A stretch of 64,000 nt of DNA. Origin: CAYVUM01 sp964619055. Its GTDB lineage: Bacteria > Pseudomonadota > Alphaproteobacteria > Rhodospirillales > Defluviicoccaceae. Position 1 is the first letter of the stretch. Each line of letters begins with the position of its first letter. A program made the translations under genes and the position numbers. The stretch is from assembly GCA_964619055.1 (NCBI GenBank), contig CAZUDB010000001.1, positions 1 through 64,000 of the forward strand, in the 5' to 3' direction. Below, in pieces: positions 1-9,276 of this stretch. The notes beneath the pieces were generated by a model. The model had not been told where the DNA came from, did not search any database, and worked only from the letters and a program-made list of their open reading frames with translations.

Positions 1-1214
1 TGGACGCGCTCGGCTTCAACCTGGTCGGCTACGGCTGTACCACCTGCATCGGCAACTCCGGGCCGCTGCCGGAACCGATCCACAACGCCATCGTCGAGAG
101 TGATTTGACGGTGGCAGCGGTGCTGTCGGGCAACCGCAATTTTGAAGGCCGGGTGCATCCGCTAACCCGCGCCAACTACCTTGCATCACCACCGTTGGTG
201 GTCGCCTATGCCTTGGCCGGGTCCGTGGATGAAGACCTGACGACGGAGCCCTTGGGCACCGGGTCCGACGGCACACCTGTGTTCCTAAAAGACATCTGGC
301 CCAGCAACCACGCGGTTCAGGAGGTCATCGACCGGGTCGTAACTCCCGAGATGTATCGCGCGCGCTATGCAGACGTGTTCCGCGGCGATGAGGAGTGGCA
401 GGCCATCGATACGGCGCCCGGCCAGACCTTCAACTGGTCGGATGCATCAACCTATGTGCGCAAGCCAACGCTGTTCGAAACAACCGAGGAAACGGGCTTC
501 GCAAACGTGATCGGCGCCCGCCCTCTCGCGATTTTGCCGGACTCCATCACCACCGACCACATCTCCCCCGCCGGCTCGATCAAAAAAGACAGCCCCGCCG
601 GTGCCCACCTCCTCGACAACGACGTCACCGTCGCTGACTTCAACTCCTATGGCTCGCGACGCGGGAATCATGAAGTCATGATGCGGGGCACGTTCGCCAA
701 CATTCGCATCCGCAACGAGATGGCACCCGGAACCGAAGGCGGGGTCACCCGCCTTATGCCGAATGGCGCCATCATGTCCATCTATGAGGCAGCCATGGCC
801 CACTTGGCCGATGGCGTGCCGCTGATAGTGATCGCCGGCAAGGAGTACGGAACGGGCTCGTCACGCGACTGGGCAGCCAAGGGCACACGGCTGCTCGGTG
901 TCAAAGCAGTGGTAGCAGAAAGCTTCGAGCGTATTCACAGGTCCAACCTGGTCGGCATGGGTGTCCTGCCGTTGCAGTTCGAGCAGGGAACGGACCGCAA
1001 AACGCTCGGCTTGGACGGCAGTGAGACCTTCGACATCACCGGGCTCGACGGCGCCATCGAACCGCGGATGATGCTGTCGCTCACCATTCACCGGGCCGAC
1101 GGAGGCCGGCAGACGGTGCCGGTGTTGTGCCGGATCGACACGGTTGACGAGGTCGACTACTTCCGATCCGGCGGCATCTTGCCTTATGTGCTCGATCGCT
1201 TGGCCGCGACCTAA
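1..1214 (+). CDS. acnA: Aconitate hydratase, C-terminal part (partial at window edge)
   Basis: This is the 3' portion of an AcnA/IRP-type aconitase; the reading frame is open from base 3 and the start lies upstream of the window. The enzyme interconverts citrate and isocitrate in the TCA cycle. The first residues contain YGCTTCIGNSGPL, which carries two of the three cysteines that bind the [4Fe-4S] cluster. The swivel domain follows, with the substrate-binding segment GSSRDWAAKG near 855-885. The end is intact at a TAA stop. A DUF1223 gene follows on the same strand, a neighbour I recall for acnA in alphaproteobacteria. Identification is secure; only the N-terminal half is missing. Confidence 0.97.
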   Translation, partial: DALGFNLVGYGCTTCIGNSGPLPEPIHNAIVESDLTVAAVLSGNRNFEGRVHPLTRANYLASPPLVVAYALAGSVDEDLTTEPLGTGSDGTPVFLKDIWPSNHAVQEVIDRVVTPEMYRARYADVFRGDEEWQAIDTAPGQTFNWSDASTYVRKPTLFETTEETGFANVIGARPLAILPDSITTDHISPAGSIKKDSPAGAHLLDNDVTVADFNSYGSRRGNHEVMMRGTFANIRIRNEMAPGTEGGVTRLMPNGAIMSIYEAAMAHLADGVPLIVIAGKEYGTGSSRDWAAKGTRLLGVKAVVAESFERIHRSNLVGMGVLPLQFEQGTDRKTLGLDGSETFDITGLDGAIEPRMMLSLTIHRADGGRQTVPVLCRIDTVDEVDYFRSGGILPYVLDRLAAT

Positions 1215-1327
1215 CGACACGACAACCGGGATCGACAGTGGACGTGGCGGGGAAAACCCAGTTCCCCGCTGCACCATCACCCGTTTTTGATTGGCTCGCG
1301 GCACGGCATTTCCGTAGCTCTGAGCTC

Positions 1328-2089
1328 ATGATGCTGCGTCGCCACATTGATCATTTTCGTCACCTTTGCGCTGTGCTGACGCTGGGCCTGTTGGTACAGC
1401 CGACGGCGAGCCTGGCGGCCGAAGGCGAACATCTTACGGTTGTTGAACTGTTTACCTCCCAGGGATGCGCCTCCTGTCCGCCGGCTGATGCTGTTTTAGC
1501 GTCGCTGGCGGAACGGCCCGATATCCTGCCTTTATCCGAACATGTGGACTACTGGGACTATCTCGGCTGGAAGGATCGCTTTGCCAAACCAGAAACGACG
1601 GAGCGGCAGAAGCGCTATGCCGAGCGCCTTGGCCTTGGCTTCGTCTACACGCCGCAGATGGTTATCCAGGGCGCAACGCACGTCACGGGATCGAACCAGC
1701 GCGAGGTTCTGGACGCCATCGCCGCGGCGCAGAAGCCCGATCCCACCGTCTCGCGGGCGCAAGTCACCATTCGGACCGATGATCAAGGCCGGGCTGTGAT
1801 CTCTCTCGAAGCCGCCGAGCGAACCGACGCGGCGGACCTGTGGCTGGTACTGTACGAACCGTCTACCGTGACCCACATCGAGAAGGGCGAGAACACCGGC
1901 CGCAACCTGCGTCATGCCAATGTGGTCACCGCAATTCGCCATTTGGGCGTGTGGACCGGCGAGGCCATAACCAAGACTGTCGACCTTCCCCCCGACCCCA
2001 GTGACTCCAAGCGCTGTGCCGTTCTTGTGCAGGAGCCGGAGGTGGGCCGGATCGTCGGCGCGGCCGCCGTCACCCTCGGAAGCCGCTAG
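1328..2089 (+). CDS. DUF1223 family secreted thioredoxin-like protein
   Basis: The product is about 253 aa. The motif VVELFTSQGCASCPPADAVL carries a CxxC pair at the thioredoxin-fold position, followed by the DUF1223-typical SEHVDYWDYLGWKDRFA and FVYTPQMVI. The frame opens further upstream at 1238, but the ATG at 1328 is preferred because a signal peptide starts there: basic MMLRRH, then a hydrophobic stretch, then an Ala-rich cleavage region before EGEHL. Export to the periplasm is therefore likely. The family has no firmly assigned reaction; a redox or disulfide role is inferred from the CxxC motif. It lies about 110 bases after acnA and may share its transcript. Confidence 0.85.
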   Translation: MMLRRHIDHFRHLCAVLTLGLLVQPTASLAAEGEHLTVVELFTSQGCASCPPADAVLASLAERPDILPLSEHVDYWDYLGWKDRFAKPETTERQKRYAERLGLGFVYTPQMVIQGATHVTGSNQREVLDAIAAAQKPDPTVSRAQVTIRTDDQGRAVISLEAAERTDAADLWLVLYEPSTVTHIEKGENTGRNLRHANVVTAIRHLGVWTGEAITKTVDLPPDPSDSKRCAVLVQEPEVGRIVGAAAVTLGSR

Positions 2090-2412
2090 TTCGGCTTGCA
2101 CCAATACGCCTGCGCCCCCAAAAAGCCTTGATTCACGAGTATTGTACACTGTCGATAATGGGGTTGAATGTACCCCAAGAAGTGCCTATACTGGCAATTG
2201 AAAAACGGGCGCGGCTTTAAGTCAAAAACGCGCCGCGGTCCGTTGACCCGGTCGGGACCGACTCACAGAAGTTCGGCCAACGATAATGCCAGGCGGGTTC
2301 CACACGTAGAGTTGTGGAAAGACGCGTCGGGTGCAGGAAGAGGCAAATGACGACCGTGACCTGGCCGTACTGAGCCGGGCCGTTCGGAACAACGTCAGCG
2401 AGGGAGGATTGC
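2090..2412. other. Gap with no recognised gene, 323 bases
   Basis: I see no convincing coding sequence here. The stretch around 2125-2165 is AT-richer than its surroundings and has GATAAT at 2154-2159 that could serve as a -10 element, but no well-spaced -35 accompanies it. It presumably holds the 5' region of the small gene at 2413. Confidence 0.4.
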
Positions 2413-2655
2413 ATGTTCGGTTTCACTGCCGAACCACGTCCGTTCCGCCGTTGGTGCCACGGTGCATCTCCGTCCAAGGGCCTACGTCCAAGGCGGCCTG
2501 AGCGTTTTGCCGACGGCGGCGTTGAACCCACGGTAGAAGAATTGCTCAACGATCCAGTGATGGGCGTGATCATGAGCTACGACCACGTAACGCCGACAGC
2601 GCTCAGATCGCTGATCGACGTGGTGCGCAGTCGGCTACAGCACCGCATGGCATAA
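2413..2655 (+). CDS. Small hypothetical protein, 80 aa
   Basis: This short ORF is preceded by a strong Shine-Dalgarno sequence (GGGAGGA at about 2401-2407, five to six bases before the ATG). The N-terminal half is Arg/Pro-rich and low in complexity. The C-terminal half, beginning VEELLNDPVMGVIMSYD and ending in a helix around LRSLIDVVRSRL, resembles the short 'LLxDPxxxxxMxxDxVxxxxL' proteins common in alphaproteobacteria. No function is assigned. It stands alone between acnA/DUF1223 and the convergent htpG. Real coding is likely but unproven. Confidence 0.5.
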   Translation: MFGFTAEPRPFRRWCHGASPSKGLRPRRPERFADGGVEPTVEELLNDPVMGVIMSYDHVTPTALRSLIDVVRSRLQHRMA

Positions 2656-2726
2656 CCTCGGACCGCGCTACGACGGGCGGTGCCAGCCAGCGTACGCGAC
2701 CGCACGGACGAAGGCCGCGGCTTGAG

Positions 2727-4610
2727 CTAAGCCGCAGGCAAGCTTAGGCCATGCTGCATAACGCTCGCCAGGCGCTGGGCGAAAGCGACTGGGTCCGACA
2801 CCGGCTCGCCCTCGATGATCCGTGCCTGGTCAAGCAACAGGTGGGCGGCATCGGTGAACGTCGTGGTTTCGGCACCATTGCCTGCGGCTTCGGTAAGGCG
2901 GCGGATCAACGGATGCGCCGGATTCAATTCCAAGATCCGGGGTGTCGCCTTATCCACCTGGCCATGCTGGCGAAGCAGACGTTCCAGGTGAATGTCCATA
3001 TCACCGTCGTCCGCGACCAGGCACACAGCACTGTCAGTGAGCCTGTGGGATGCCCGCACGTCCTTGACCTGTTCACCAAGGATCGATTTGAGCACGGCCG
3101 TCAACGTCGCCATGCCGTCCGACGATGCCGCATCAGTCTCCGCCGCCGACGGCTCGTCCTTGTCCTCGCCGATCCGGGTCAGATCCGCGCCCGCTGCCGT
3201 CGCCGACTTGAACGGTTTGTTCTGGTATTGGCGCACGGCCGGCACCCAGAATTCGTCCACCGGATCAGTGAGCAACAGCACCTCGATGCCGCGCGCCCGG
3301 AAGCCTTCCAATTGCGGTGAGCGCGCCAAGGTTGCAGCCTCCTCCCCGCTAATGGTGTAGATGGCTTCCTGCCCGTCCTTCATCCGTTCCACATACTCCT
3401 CTAGCGACACCCAATCATCGGTGGCCGTGGAGCGGAAGCGCGCCAGGGCGAGCAGGCGATCGCGGTGTTCCATGTCCTCGTAAATGCCCTCCTTCATGAC
3501 CGCACCGAAGGCATCCCAGAATGTGGCATAGCCCTCCGGCTCGTCCTTCGCTTTCTTGGCGATCTCATCCAGCACGCGTTTGACGAGACCGTTCTTGATT
3601 TTCGCCAAGCGTGGGTCGCGCTGCACCGTCTCCCGGCTGATGTTCAGCGGTAGATCCTCAGAGTCGACGACACCCTGCAAGAAACGAAGCCATCCCGGCA
3701 GCAGTCCCTCGCTGTCCTCCGTTATGAAGACGCGCTTGACGTAGAGCTTGACGTGCCCTTTGCGCTCGGGGTGGAACAGGTCGAACGGCCGGTGTGACGG
3801 GATGAACAGCAGACCCGTATAGGACACCACGCCCTCTACGCTGAAATGCATGGTATGCCAAGGATCGTCAAAGCCGTGTCCGACGTGGTGGTAGAACTCC
3901 TTGTACTGTTCCTCCGTGATCTCGCTTTTCGGCCGGGTCCAGAGGGATGACGCCGCGTTGAGCGTTTCATCCTTGCCGTCCTTGTCGGCCATGACGATCG
4001 GAAAGCCCACGTGGTCCGAATAGGTTTTGACGATCCGCCGCAGGACATAGGCATCCAGGAACTCGCCCTCATCCTCCTTCAAATGCAGGATGATGGTGGT
4101 TCCGCGGCCATCACGCTCGGCAGCCTCAAGATTGAATTCGCCCTTCCCTTCGGAGAGCCAGCGCCAACCCTCGGCTTCGCCGGCGCGGCGGCTCACCACC
4201 TCGACCCGGTCGGCAACCATGAAGGCTGAATAGAAGCCAACGCCGAACTGACCGATCAGGGCCATGTCCTTCTTGGCGTCGCCGCTCAACTGGGTGAGAA
4301 AGGCTTGAGTGCCGGAACGCGCGATCGTGCCAAGGTTTTCGACCAGATCGTCGCGGTTCATGCCGATCCCGTTGTCGCTCACCGTCAACGTGCGCGCGGT
4401 CGAATCCGCTGCCAGGCGGACTTGCAGCTCTGCGTCACCGACCAGGAGGCCTGGATCGGTGAGCGAGGCGTAGCGCAGCCGATCACAGGCATCGGACGCA
4501 TTCGAAATCAACTCGCGCAAGAAGATCTCCTTGTGCGAGTATAGCGAGCGGGCGACGATATCGAGGAGGCGCGCGACCTCGGTCTGAAAAGTGAACGTTT
4601 CCTGAGCCAT
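2727..4610 (-). CDS. htpG: Chaperone protein HtpG (Hsp90 family)
   Basis: The product is 627 aa, a normal HtpG length. The N-terminal GHKL ATPase domain shows RELISNASDACDRLRY (catalytic Glu and ATP/Mg-binding Asn), DNGIGMNRDDL and GQFGVGFYSAF. The middle and C-terminal dimerisation domains follow. The frame stays open upstream to 5531, but that extension is antisense to pcm. The ATG at 4610 begins MAQETFTFQTEV as in known HtpG proteins and has GGAGATGAG upstream. HtpG is a cytosolic, ATP-dependent chaperone. It is divergent from pcm, and the intergenic region contains a candidate heat-shock promoter. Confidence 0.97.
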   Translation of the reverse strand: MAQETFTFQTEVARLLDIVARSLYSHKEIFLRELISNASDACDRLRYASLTDPGLLVGDAELQVRLAADSTARTLTVSDNGIGMNRDDLVENLGTIARSGTQAFLTQLSGDAKKDMALIGQFGVGFYSAFMVADRVEVVSRRAGEAEGWRWLSEGKGEFNLEAAERDGRGTTIILHLKEDEGEFLDAYVLRRIVKTYSDHVGFPIVMADKDGKDETLNAASSLWTRPKSEITEEQYKEFYHHVGHGFDDPWHTMHFSVEGVVSYTGLLFIPSHRPFDLFHPERKGHVKLYVKRVFITEDSEGLLPGWLRFLQGVVDSEDLPLNISRETVQRDPRLAKIKNGLVKRVLDEIAKKAKDEPEGYATFWDAFGAVMKEGIYEDMEHRDRLLALARFRSTATDDWVSLEEYVERMKDGQEAIYTISGEEAATLARSPQLEGFRARGIEVLLLTDPVDEFWVPAVRQYQNKPFKSATAAGADLTRIGEDKDEPSAAETDAASSDGMATLTAVLKSILGEQVKDVRASHRLTDSAVCLVADDGDMDIHLERLLRQHGQVDKATPRILELNPAHPLIRRLTEAAGNGAETTTFTDAAHLLLDQARIIEGEPVSDPVAFAQRLASVMQHGLSLPAA

Positions 4611-4654
4611 GGCGTCGGCGTTCTCATCTCCGGGAAGGTGATTTCGGACGATCG

Positions 4655-4686
4655 CTGATATGTGCGAAGGCACGGCACATCGCAAG
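4655..4686 (-). promoter_or_regulatory. Candidate RpoH (heat-shock) promoter for htpG
   Basis: On the minus strand CTTG (4686-4683) is followed after 18 bases by CACATATCAG (4664-4655). The alphaproteobacterial sigma-32 consensus described for Agrobacterium is CTTG, 17-18 bases, CYTATNTNNG; five of the seven fixed -10 positions match. It ends about 45 bases upstream of the htpG start codon. Function is inferred from this match and from htpG being a classic RpoH target. Confidence 0.4.
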
Positions 4687-4808
4687 CTCGAGCGACCGAA
4701 CGTTGAGCCGGATCGTCCCGACGCCCCCCGTGTACGGAGGCCGGACAACCGAAACGCTAGCCTCACCCTGGGAAAACGCCCCCGGGGAAAGGTGTCAGGG
4801 AGGAAAGC

Positions 4809-5465
4809 ATGTCGCCGGAGCAGCGCTGGCTGCTTGACGAAATTGCCCGCGAGACTCGGGAAACGGCACCATGGACGGGCCGATCGCATATCTCCAAACG
4901 GGTTATGGCGGCCATAGCGGCCGTCCCGCGTGATGCGTTCGTCCTGCCAGACGATCGCAAACATGCCTGGGAGAACCGGCCGCTCGCGATCGGCCACGGC
5001 CAGACTATTTCCCAGCCGTTCATCGTGGCGATCATGACCGAGTTGCTCGATCTGGAACCCCATCACCGCGTGCTGGAGGTGGGCACGGGCTCCGGCTACC
5101 AAGCGGCGGTGCTGGCCGAGGTGGCCGGCGACGTGTTCAGTGTCGAAATCGTGTCCGAATTGGCAGCGGCCGTTCGCACTCGTCTCGACGCCTTGGGTTA
5201 TGGCCGTATCGACGTGGCCGTCGGCGACGGCTGGCGCGGGCGCTCGGACGTCGCACCCTTCGATGCTATCATCGTTACGGCCGCCCCGGTGCAGATCCCC
5301 CACGATCTTATTGATCAGCTGAAACCCGGCGGCCGTCTGGTGATTCCCACGGGTCCGGCCAAGGACACGCAGATGCTCCATCGTTGCGTACGGAGATCCA
5401 ACGGCCAGCTTGCCTGCGAAGACCGGTTGCCTGTTGCTTTTGTCCCGCTGGTTCGAGGTCTCTAG
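4809..5465 (+). CDS. pcm: Protein-L-isoaspartate O-methyltransferase
   Basis: The product is 218 aa, typical for Pcm. It transfers a methyl group from S-adenosylmethionine to L-isoaspartyl residues of damaged proteins, starting their repair. The SAM-binding motif I is VLEVGTGSGYQAAVLAE (from about residue 95). The preceding GHGQTISQPFIVAIMTELL is the family substrate-site signature, and DAIIVTAAP follows as a later motif. The start is fixed by GGGAGGAAAGC directly before the ATG. It is divergent from htpG, so two protein-quality-control genes share this intergenic region. Confidence 0.95.
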   Translation: MSPEQRWLLDEIARETRETAPWTGRSHISKRVMAAIAAVPRDAFVLPDDRKHAWENRPLAIGHGQTISQPFIVAIMTELLDLEPHHRVLEVGTGSGYQAAVLAEVAGDVFSVEIVSELAAAVRTRLDALGYGRIDVAVGDGWRGRSDVAPFDAIIVTAAPVQIPHDLIDQLKPGGRLVIPTGPAKDTQMLHRCVRRSNGQLACEDRLPVAFVPLVRGL

Positions 5466-5584
5466 GCACCTCGGCTCCCGCCGATCGCCATCACCGTCGG
5501 GATCAACACGATAGGCATTGACAAAGACCAAGCAGCCAGCCTTTGTGATGACCGTTGACGACCCACCTGGGAGGTGGCGCCGCC

Positions 5585-8155
5585 ATGATGAACGAACGAT
5601 TTGCCCCCGGGACAGGGCCCCTGATTACTGCCGTCCTTGGCCCGACCAATACGGGCAAGACCCATCTCGCCATGGAGCGGATGCTGGGTCACGAGACCGG
5701 CATGATCGGCTTCCCGCTCCGCCTGCTCGCCCGAGAAAACTATGATCGCGCTGTCCGCGCCGTCGGCGCGCGCCATGTGGCGCTGATCACGGGCGAGGAG
5801 AAGATCATCCCGCCCGAAGCCCGCTGGTTCCTGTGCACCGTGGAAGCCATGCCTGTCGATCGCCACGTGGCGTTTTTGGGGGTGGACGAGATCCAGCTAT
5901 GCGCCGACCCGGACCGCGGGCACGTCTTCACGGATCGCCTGCTCCATGCGCGGGGCCGCGTCGAGACTATGTTCATGGGGGCCGAGACCATCCGCCCGCT
6001 GCTCCGTCGTCTGGTCCCGGACGCCCGTGTCGAGACCCGCGAGCGCCTGTCTACCCTGTCCTACGCCGGCCCGCGCAAGCTTCAAAGGCTCCCGCCGCGG
6101 ACAGCCGTGGTGACGTTTTCCAGCGGTGACGTCTATGCGATGGCCGAGATCGTCCGCCGACAGAGGGGCGGCGCCGCCATCGTGTTGGGGGCCTTGAGCC
6201 CGCGCACCCGCAATGCGCAGGTCGAGATGTACCAAGCCGGTGAGGTTGATTACTTGGTGGCTACAGACGCCATCGGGATGGGCCTTAACATGGACATCAA
6301 CCATGTGGCTTTTGCCGCAACCCGAAAGTTCGACGGTCGGGTTATTCGCGAGCTGCAGCCGGCCGAGCTGGCCCAGATCGCCGGGCGCGCGGGGCGCAAC
6401 AGCAATGACGGAACCTTCGGTACAACTGCGGACATCGGTCCGCTGGACCCGGACGTGGTGGAAGGAATCGAAAACCATCGCTTCGATCCGCTGATACACC
6501 TGTGTTGGCGTCATACGGACCTCAACTTCACGTCTCTCGATGCGCTGAAGGGGAGCTTGGCTCGCAGACCGAAGCGACCCGGCCTGGTCCGAGCCCGAGA
6601 GGCCGACGACGAAGAGGCGCTAGCCGCGCTGTCTCGCGATCCGGACATCGTACGCCGCTGCGCCAGTCCGGCCCTGGTTCGGCTGCTTTGGGACGTGTGC
6701 CAGATTCCCGACTTTCGGAAGGTGATGAGTGACGCCCACGCCCAGTTGCTCACTCAGGTGTTTGGTCATCTGGCGGGTGGGGCCGAATATGGCGACGGCG
6801 GGCGGCTGCCGGCGGACTGGGTGGCCCACGCGGTCGATCGCCTCGACCGCACCGACGGCGATATCGATACACTGACCCAGCGGATCGCCCACGTCCGGAC
6901 CTGGACCTACATCTCCTATCACAGCCAATGGCTCGAAGACGCGCCGCACTGGCAGGCGCGGACCCGAGCCATTGAGGACAAGCTGTCGGACGCCCTGCAT
7001 GAGCGTCTGATCCAGCGTTTCGTCGATCGACGCACGGCGGTGCTGGTCGGCCATATCCACCGCCGCCAAGCCTTAAGCGGGGCCGTCAGCCCCGCCGGCG
7101 ACGTCCACGTGGAGGGAGAATTTGTCGGCACGCTGGAGGGCTTTCGCTTTATCCCCGACGCGGGCTCGGCCGACCAGACGCGTGCTGGCGATGTGCGCGC
7201 CTCGACCCGTATTGCCAATACTGCGGCGCTGAGAGCACTTCGAAGCGAGATGCCGGCCCGCATACGGCAGCTGGAAGCGGACGACGATGCATCGTTCACG
7301 CTGGGCGACGATTGCCGTGTCAGCTGGAACGGCCACCCGATCGCCCGCTTGGTTGCCGGTCAGGACCGCCTGCGCCCGCGCATCGAGGCCGATGGCAGTG
7401 ACCTTCTAGAGGGCGAGTTCCGGGACCGTATCCGCCGCCGCGTCGCCGCGTGGCTCTCCGGCCATCTGGAGACAAAGCTGGAACCACTGTTCCGAGCCCG
7501 CGCGGCAAACCTTGAGGGCGCGGCCCGCGGCGTCGCCTTTCAGGTGGTGGAAGCGCTTGGCTCCTTGCCACGTTCCCACGCCAAGGATGAACTGGCCGCA
7601 CTCAACGAAAGCGATCGCCGCGCGCTGACATCGCTCGGGCTCCGCCTTGGCCGGGAGACACTGTACTTTCCGCGGCTGGTCAAGCCGGACGCGGTGGCAC
7701 TTCGGCGCTTGCTTTGGGGGCTGTACCACGGTGTGGCGATGCCGGCTCTTCCGCACCCTGGACGCGTATCGATCGTGTTGCCGGCGGATTGGAACGGGAA
7801 TGGGATCAGTGAGCTGTACGAAGCGGTGGGCTACCGGCGGCTTGGCCGGATGGCGATCCGAGTGGATATCGTCGAGCGGTTCTCGGCGCAGGTCCGCCAA
7901 TTGGCCGAGGCCGGTGAGTTCCCGGTGACGCCGGATTTGGCGTCCACGATCGGGTGCGCGCCTGCGGCCCTTGCGGGGGTCCTCGCGGATCTGGGCTATT
8001 TAAGCCGCGCGGCACCAGACGCCACCGGTCTCCTGGCGCGCCGCAAAACTCGCGCTAAGCGTCGGTCAGTCAACCCCAGCAAATGGACCCGCCGTGATGC
8101 CGCCCAAGCCCATTCGCCCTTTGCTAAACTGAAGGCTTTGGCGGTGCCCGAGTGA
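5585..8155 (+). CDS. SUV3-like superfamily II RNA/DNA helicase
   Basis: The product is about 856 aa. The helicase motifs are clear: GPTNTGKTH (Walker A), a DEIQ box in FLGVDEIQLC, then TFSSGDVYAMAE, ATDAIGMGLN and QIAGRAGRN (motif VI). This architecture is the mitochondrial SUV3-like family found widely in alphaproteobacteria. The C-terminal ~450 residues are less conserved and end in a very basic tail (ARRKTRAKRRS) that may bind RNA. The start at 5585 is preferred because GGGAGGTG precedes it; an ATG at 5588 and an upstream start at 5555 also exist. An S4-domain RNA-binding gene follows closely, supporting a role in RNA turnover or ribosome quality (inference). Confidence 0.9.
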   Translation: MMNERFAPGTGPLITAVLGPTNTGKTHLAMERMLGHETGMIGFPLRLLARENYDRAVRAVGARHVALITGEEKIIPPEARWFLCTVEAMPVDRHVAFLGVDEIQLCADPDRGHVFTDRLLHARGRVETMFMGAETIRPLLRRLVPDARVETRERLSTLSYAGPRKLQRLPPRTAVVTFSSGDVYAMAEIVRRQRGGAAIVLGALSPRTRNAQVEMYQAGEVDYLVATDAIGMGLNMDINHVAFAATRKFDGRVIRELQPAELAQIAGRAGRNSNDGTFGTTADIGPLDPDVVEGIENHRFDPLIHLCWRHTDLNFTSLDALKGSLARRPKRPGLVRAREADDEEALAALSRDPDIVRRCASPALVRLLWDVCQIPDFRKVMSDAHAQLLTQVFGHLAGGAEYGDGGRLPADWVAHAVDRLDRTDGDIDTLTQRIAHVRTWTYISYHSQWLEDAPHWQARTRAIEDKLSDALHERLIQRFVDRRTAVLVGHIHRRQALSGAVSPAGDVHVEGEFVGTLEGFRFIPDAGSADQTRAGDVRASTRIANTAALRALRSEMPARIRQLEADDDASFTLGDDCRVSWNGHPIARLVAGQDRLRPRIEADGSDLLEGEFRDRIRRRVAAWLSGHLETKLEPLFRARAANLEGAARGVAFQVVEALGSLPRSHAKDELAALNESDRRALTSLGLRLGRETLYFPRLVKPDAVALRRLLWGLYHGVAMPALPHPGRVSIVLPADWNGNGISELYEAVGYRRLGRMAIRVDIVERFSAQVRQLAEAGEFPVTPDLASTIGCAPAALAGVLADLGYLSRAAPDATGLLARRKTRAKRRSVNPSKWTRRDAAQAHSPFAKLKALAVPE

Positions 8156-8183
8156 GCGGATCGGACCAGCCACTTCGGGGACG

Positions 8184-8594
8184 ATGACCTCCGAGACGCT
8201 CCGGCTGGACAAATGGCTGTGGCATGCGCGGTTCTGCAAAAGCCGAACCGCGGCGTCGGAGCTGTGCACCAGTGGTCGCGCACGGATCAACGGCGCCCTC
8301 GTTAAGAAGGCCCACTCGGGACTGAAACCCGGCGACGTCGTGACCTTCACCGCCGGTGGCCAGATCCGGGTGGTGCGGGTGATCGCCCTTGGTACGCGTC
8401 GCGGCCCTGCCAGCGAAGCTCAGCTGCTTTACGAGGAGATCGAGGCGCCCATTCGCGTGCATCCCCGGCAAGCCGACGTGGCCGCGTCGCGGGAACAATC
8501 TGTGCTGCCACTCCGAGCGCCTGGCGCCGGTCGGCCCACCAAAGCCGACCGCCGCGCCATCGATCGGCTGCGCGACCCGTCACCAAGCGACTGA
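8184..8594 (+). CDS. hslR: S4-domain RNA-binding protein, Hsp15-like
   Basis: This is a 136-aa protein with an N-terminal S4 domain (about residues 6-65): LRLDKWLWHARFCKSRT, then ARINGALVKKAHSGLKPGDVV. That is the heat-shock protein 15 pattern. HslR binds free 50S subunits that carry stalled peptidyl-tRNA and recycles them. The C-terminal region is basic and Pro/Ala-rich, ending near GRPTKADRRAIDRL. It starts 28 bases after the helicase stop and is probably cotranscribed. Family assignment is firm; the precise Hsp15 role is inferred. Confidence 0.85.
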   Translation: MTSETLRLDKWLWHARFCKSRTAASELCTSGRARINGALVKKAHSGLKPGDVVTFTAGGQIRVVRVIALGTRRGPASEAQLLYEEIEAPIRVHPRQADVAASREQSVLPLRAPGAGRPTKADRRAIDRLRDPSPSD

Positions 8595-8713
8595 CCGACT
8601 ACGCGTCGCCCCTGCGCCGAGTTGCCTCCCACCGTTAGTCAGCCCGCTCGCCTCGCCCAACAAGAGTCGTACCGATGCGGGGGACGTGGGCTGTTGAGAA
8701 CGGCCAAGTCCTC

Positions 8714-9208
8714 ATGCTATTCAACGCTATGCTTGAGCGTTTGAAAGCCCTGTTCTCGGAAATCGGCTCGGACGACGCCGCGAGCCACGGGTCGGGTCAA
8801 GACGACCAAACCCTGCCGCTGGCAGCGGCGGCGTTGCTGGTGCACGCGGCTCGCCTGGACAATGACTTCGCGGACAGCGAACGGGACATGATCCGATCCA
8901 TTCTCGGCGAGCGTTTCCACCTTTCGAGCGATGAGGCTGACACATTGATCACGAGCGCCGAAGCCGATGATCAAGGCGGACTCTATGAGGTGACCCGCCT
9001 GATCCGGGACCGCTTGCCGCCGGAAGATCGCGTACAAATTTTGGAGATGCTTTGGGAAGTTGCCTACGCCGATGGCGTGCTGAGCGATTACGAGGCCAAC
9101 ATGGCACGACGCGTCGCCGGCCTCCTTTACGTTCCTGATCACGAAAGTGGCGCTGCCCGCCAGCGCGTGCTGGAGCGGCTTAATCTAAACGGGAATGACG
9201 TTGGTTAA
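8714..9208 (+). CDS. TerB-like domain protein
   Basis: The product is about 164 aa. It matches the TerB/tellurite-resistance-like helical fold: LPLAAAALLVHAARLDNDFADSERDMI, then ILEMLWEVAYADGVLSDYEANMARRVAGLLYV, with the paired acidic D-x-D/D-x-E helices of that family. The cellular role of stand-alone proteobacterial TerB-like proteins is unknown; metal binding is suggested for the family. Start choice is uncertain: 8675, 8714 and 8729 are all in frame and none has a strong ribosome binding site. It lies between hslR and fdxA in the same direction. Confidence 0.8.
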   Translation: MLFNAMLERLKALFSEIGSDDAASHGSGQDDQTLPLAAAALLVHAARLDNDFADSERDMIRSILGERFHLSSDEADTLITSAEADDQGGLYEVTRLIRDRLPPEDRVQILEMLWEVAYADGVLSDYEANMARRVAGLLYVPDHESGAARQRVLERLNLNGNDVG

Positions 9209-9276
9209 CCCATCGACTGAAAGCCGTGATACCCGATCGTGGGCTCGGCGCGACGTGTGAGACCCTGGAGACAACG

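Noticed and set aside
4611..5531. In-frame upstream extension of htpG
   Set aside because: It lies antisense to pcm, is Arg/Gly-rich, and HtpG proteins begin at MAQETF-like sequence, here at 4610 with its own ribosome binding site.
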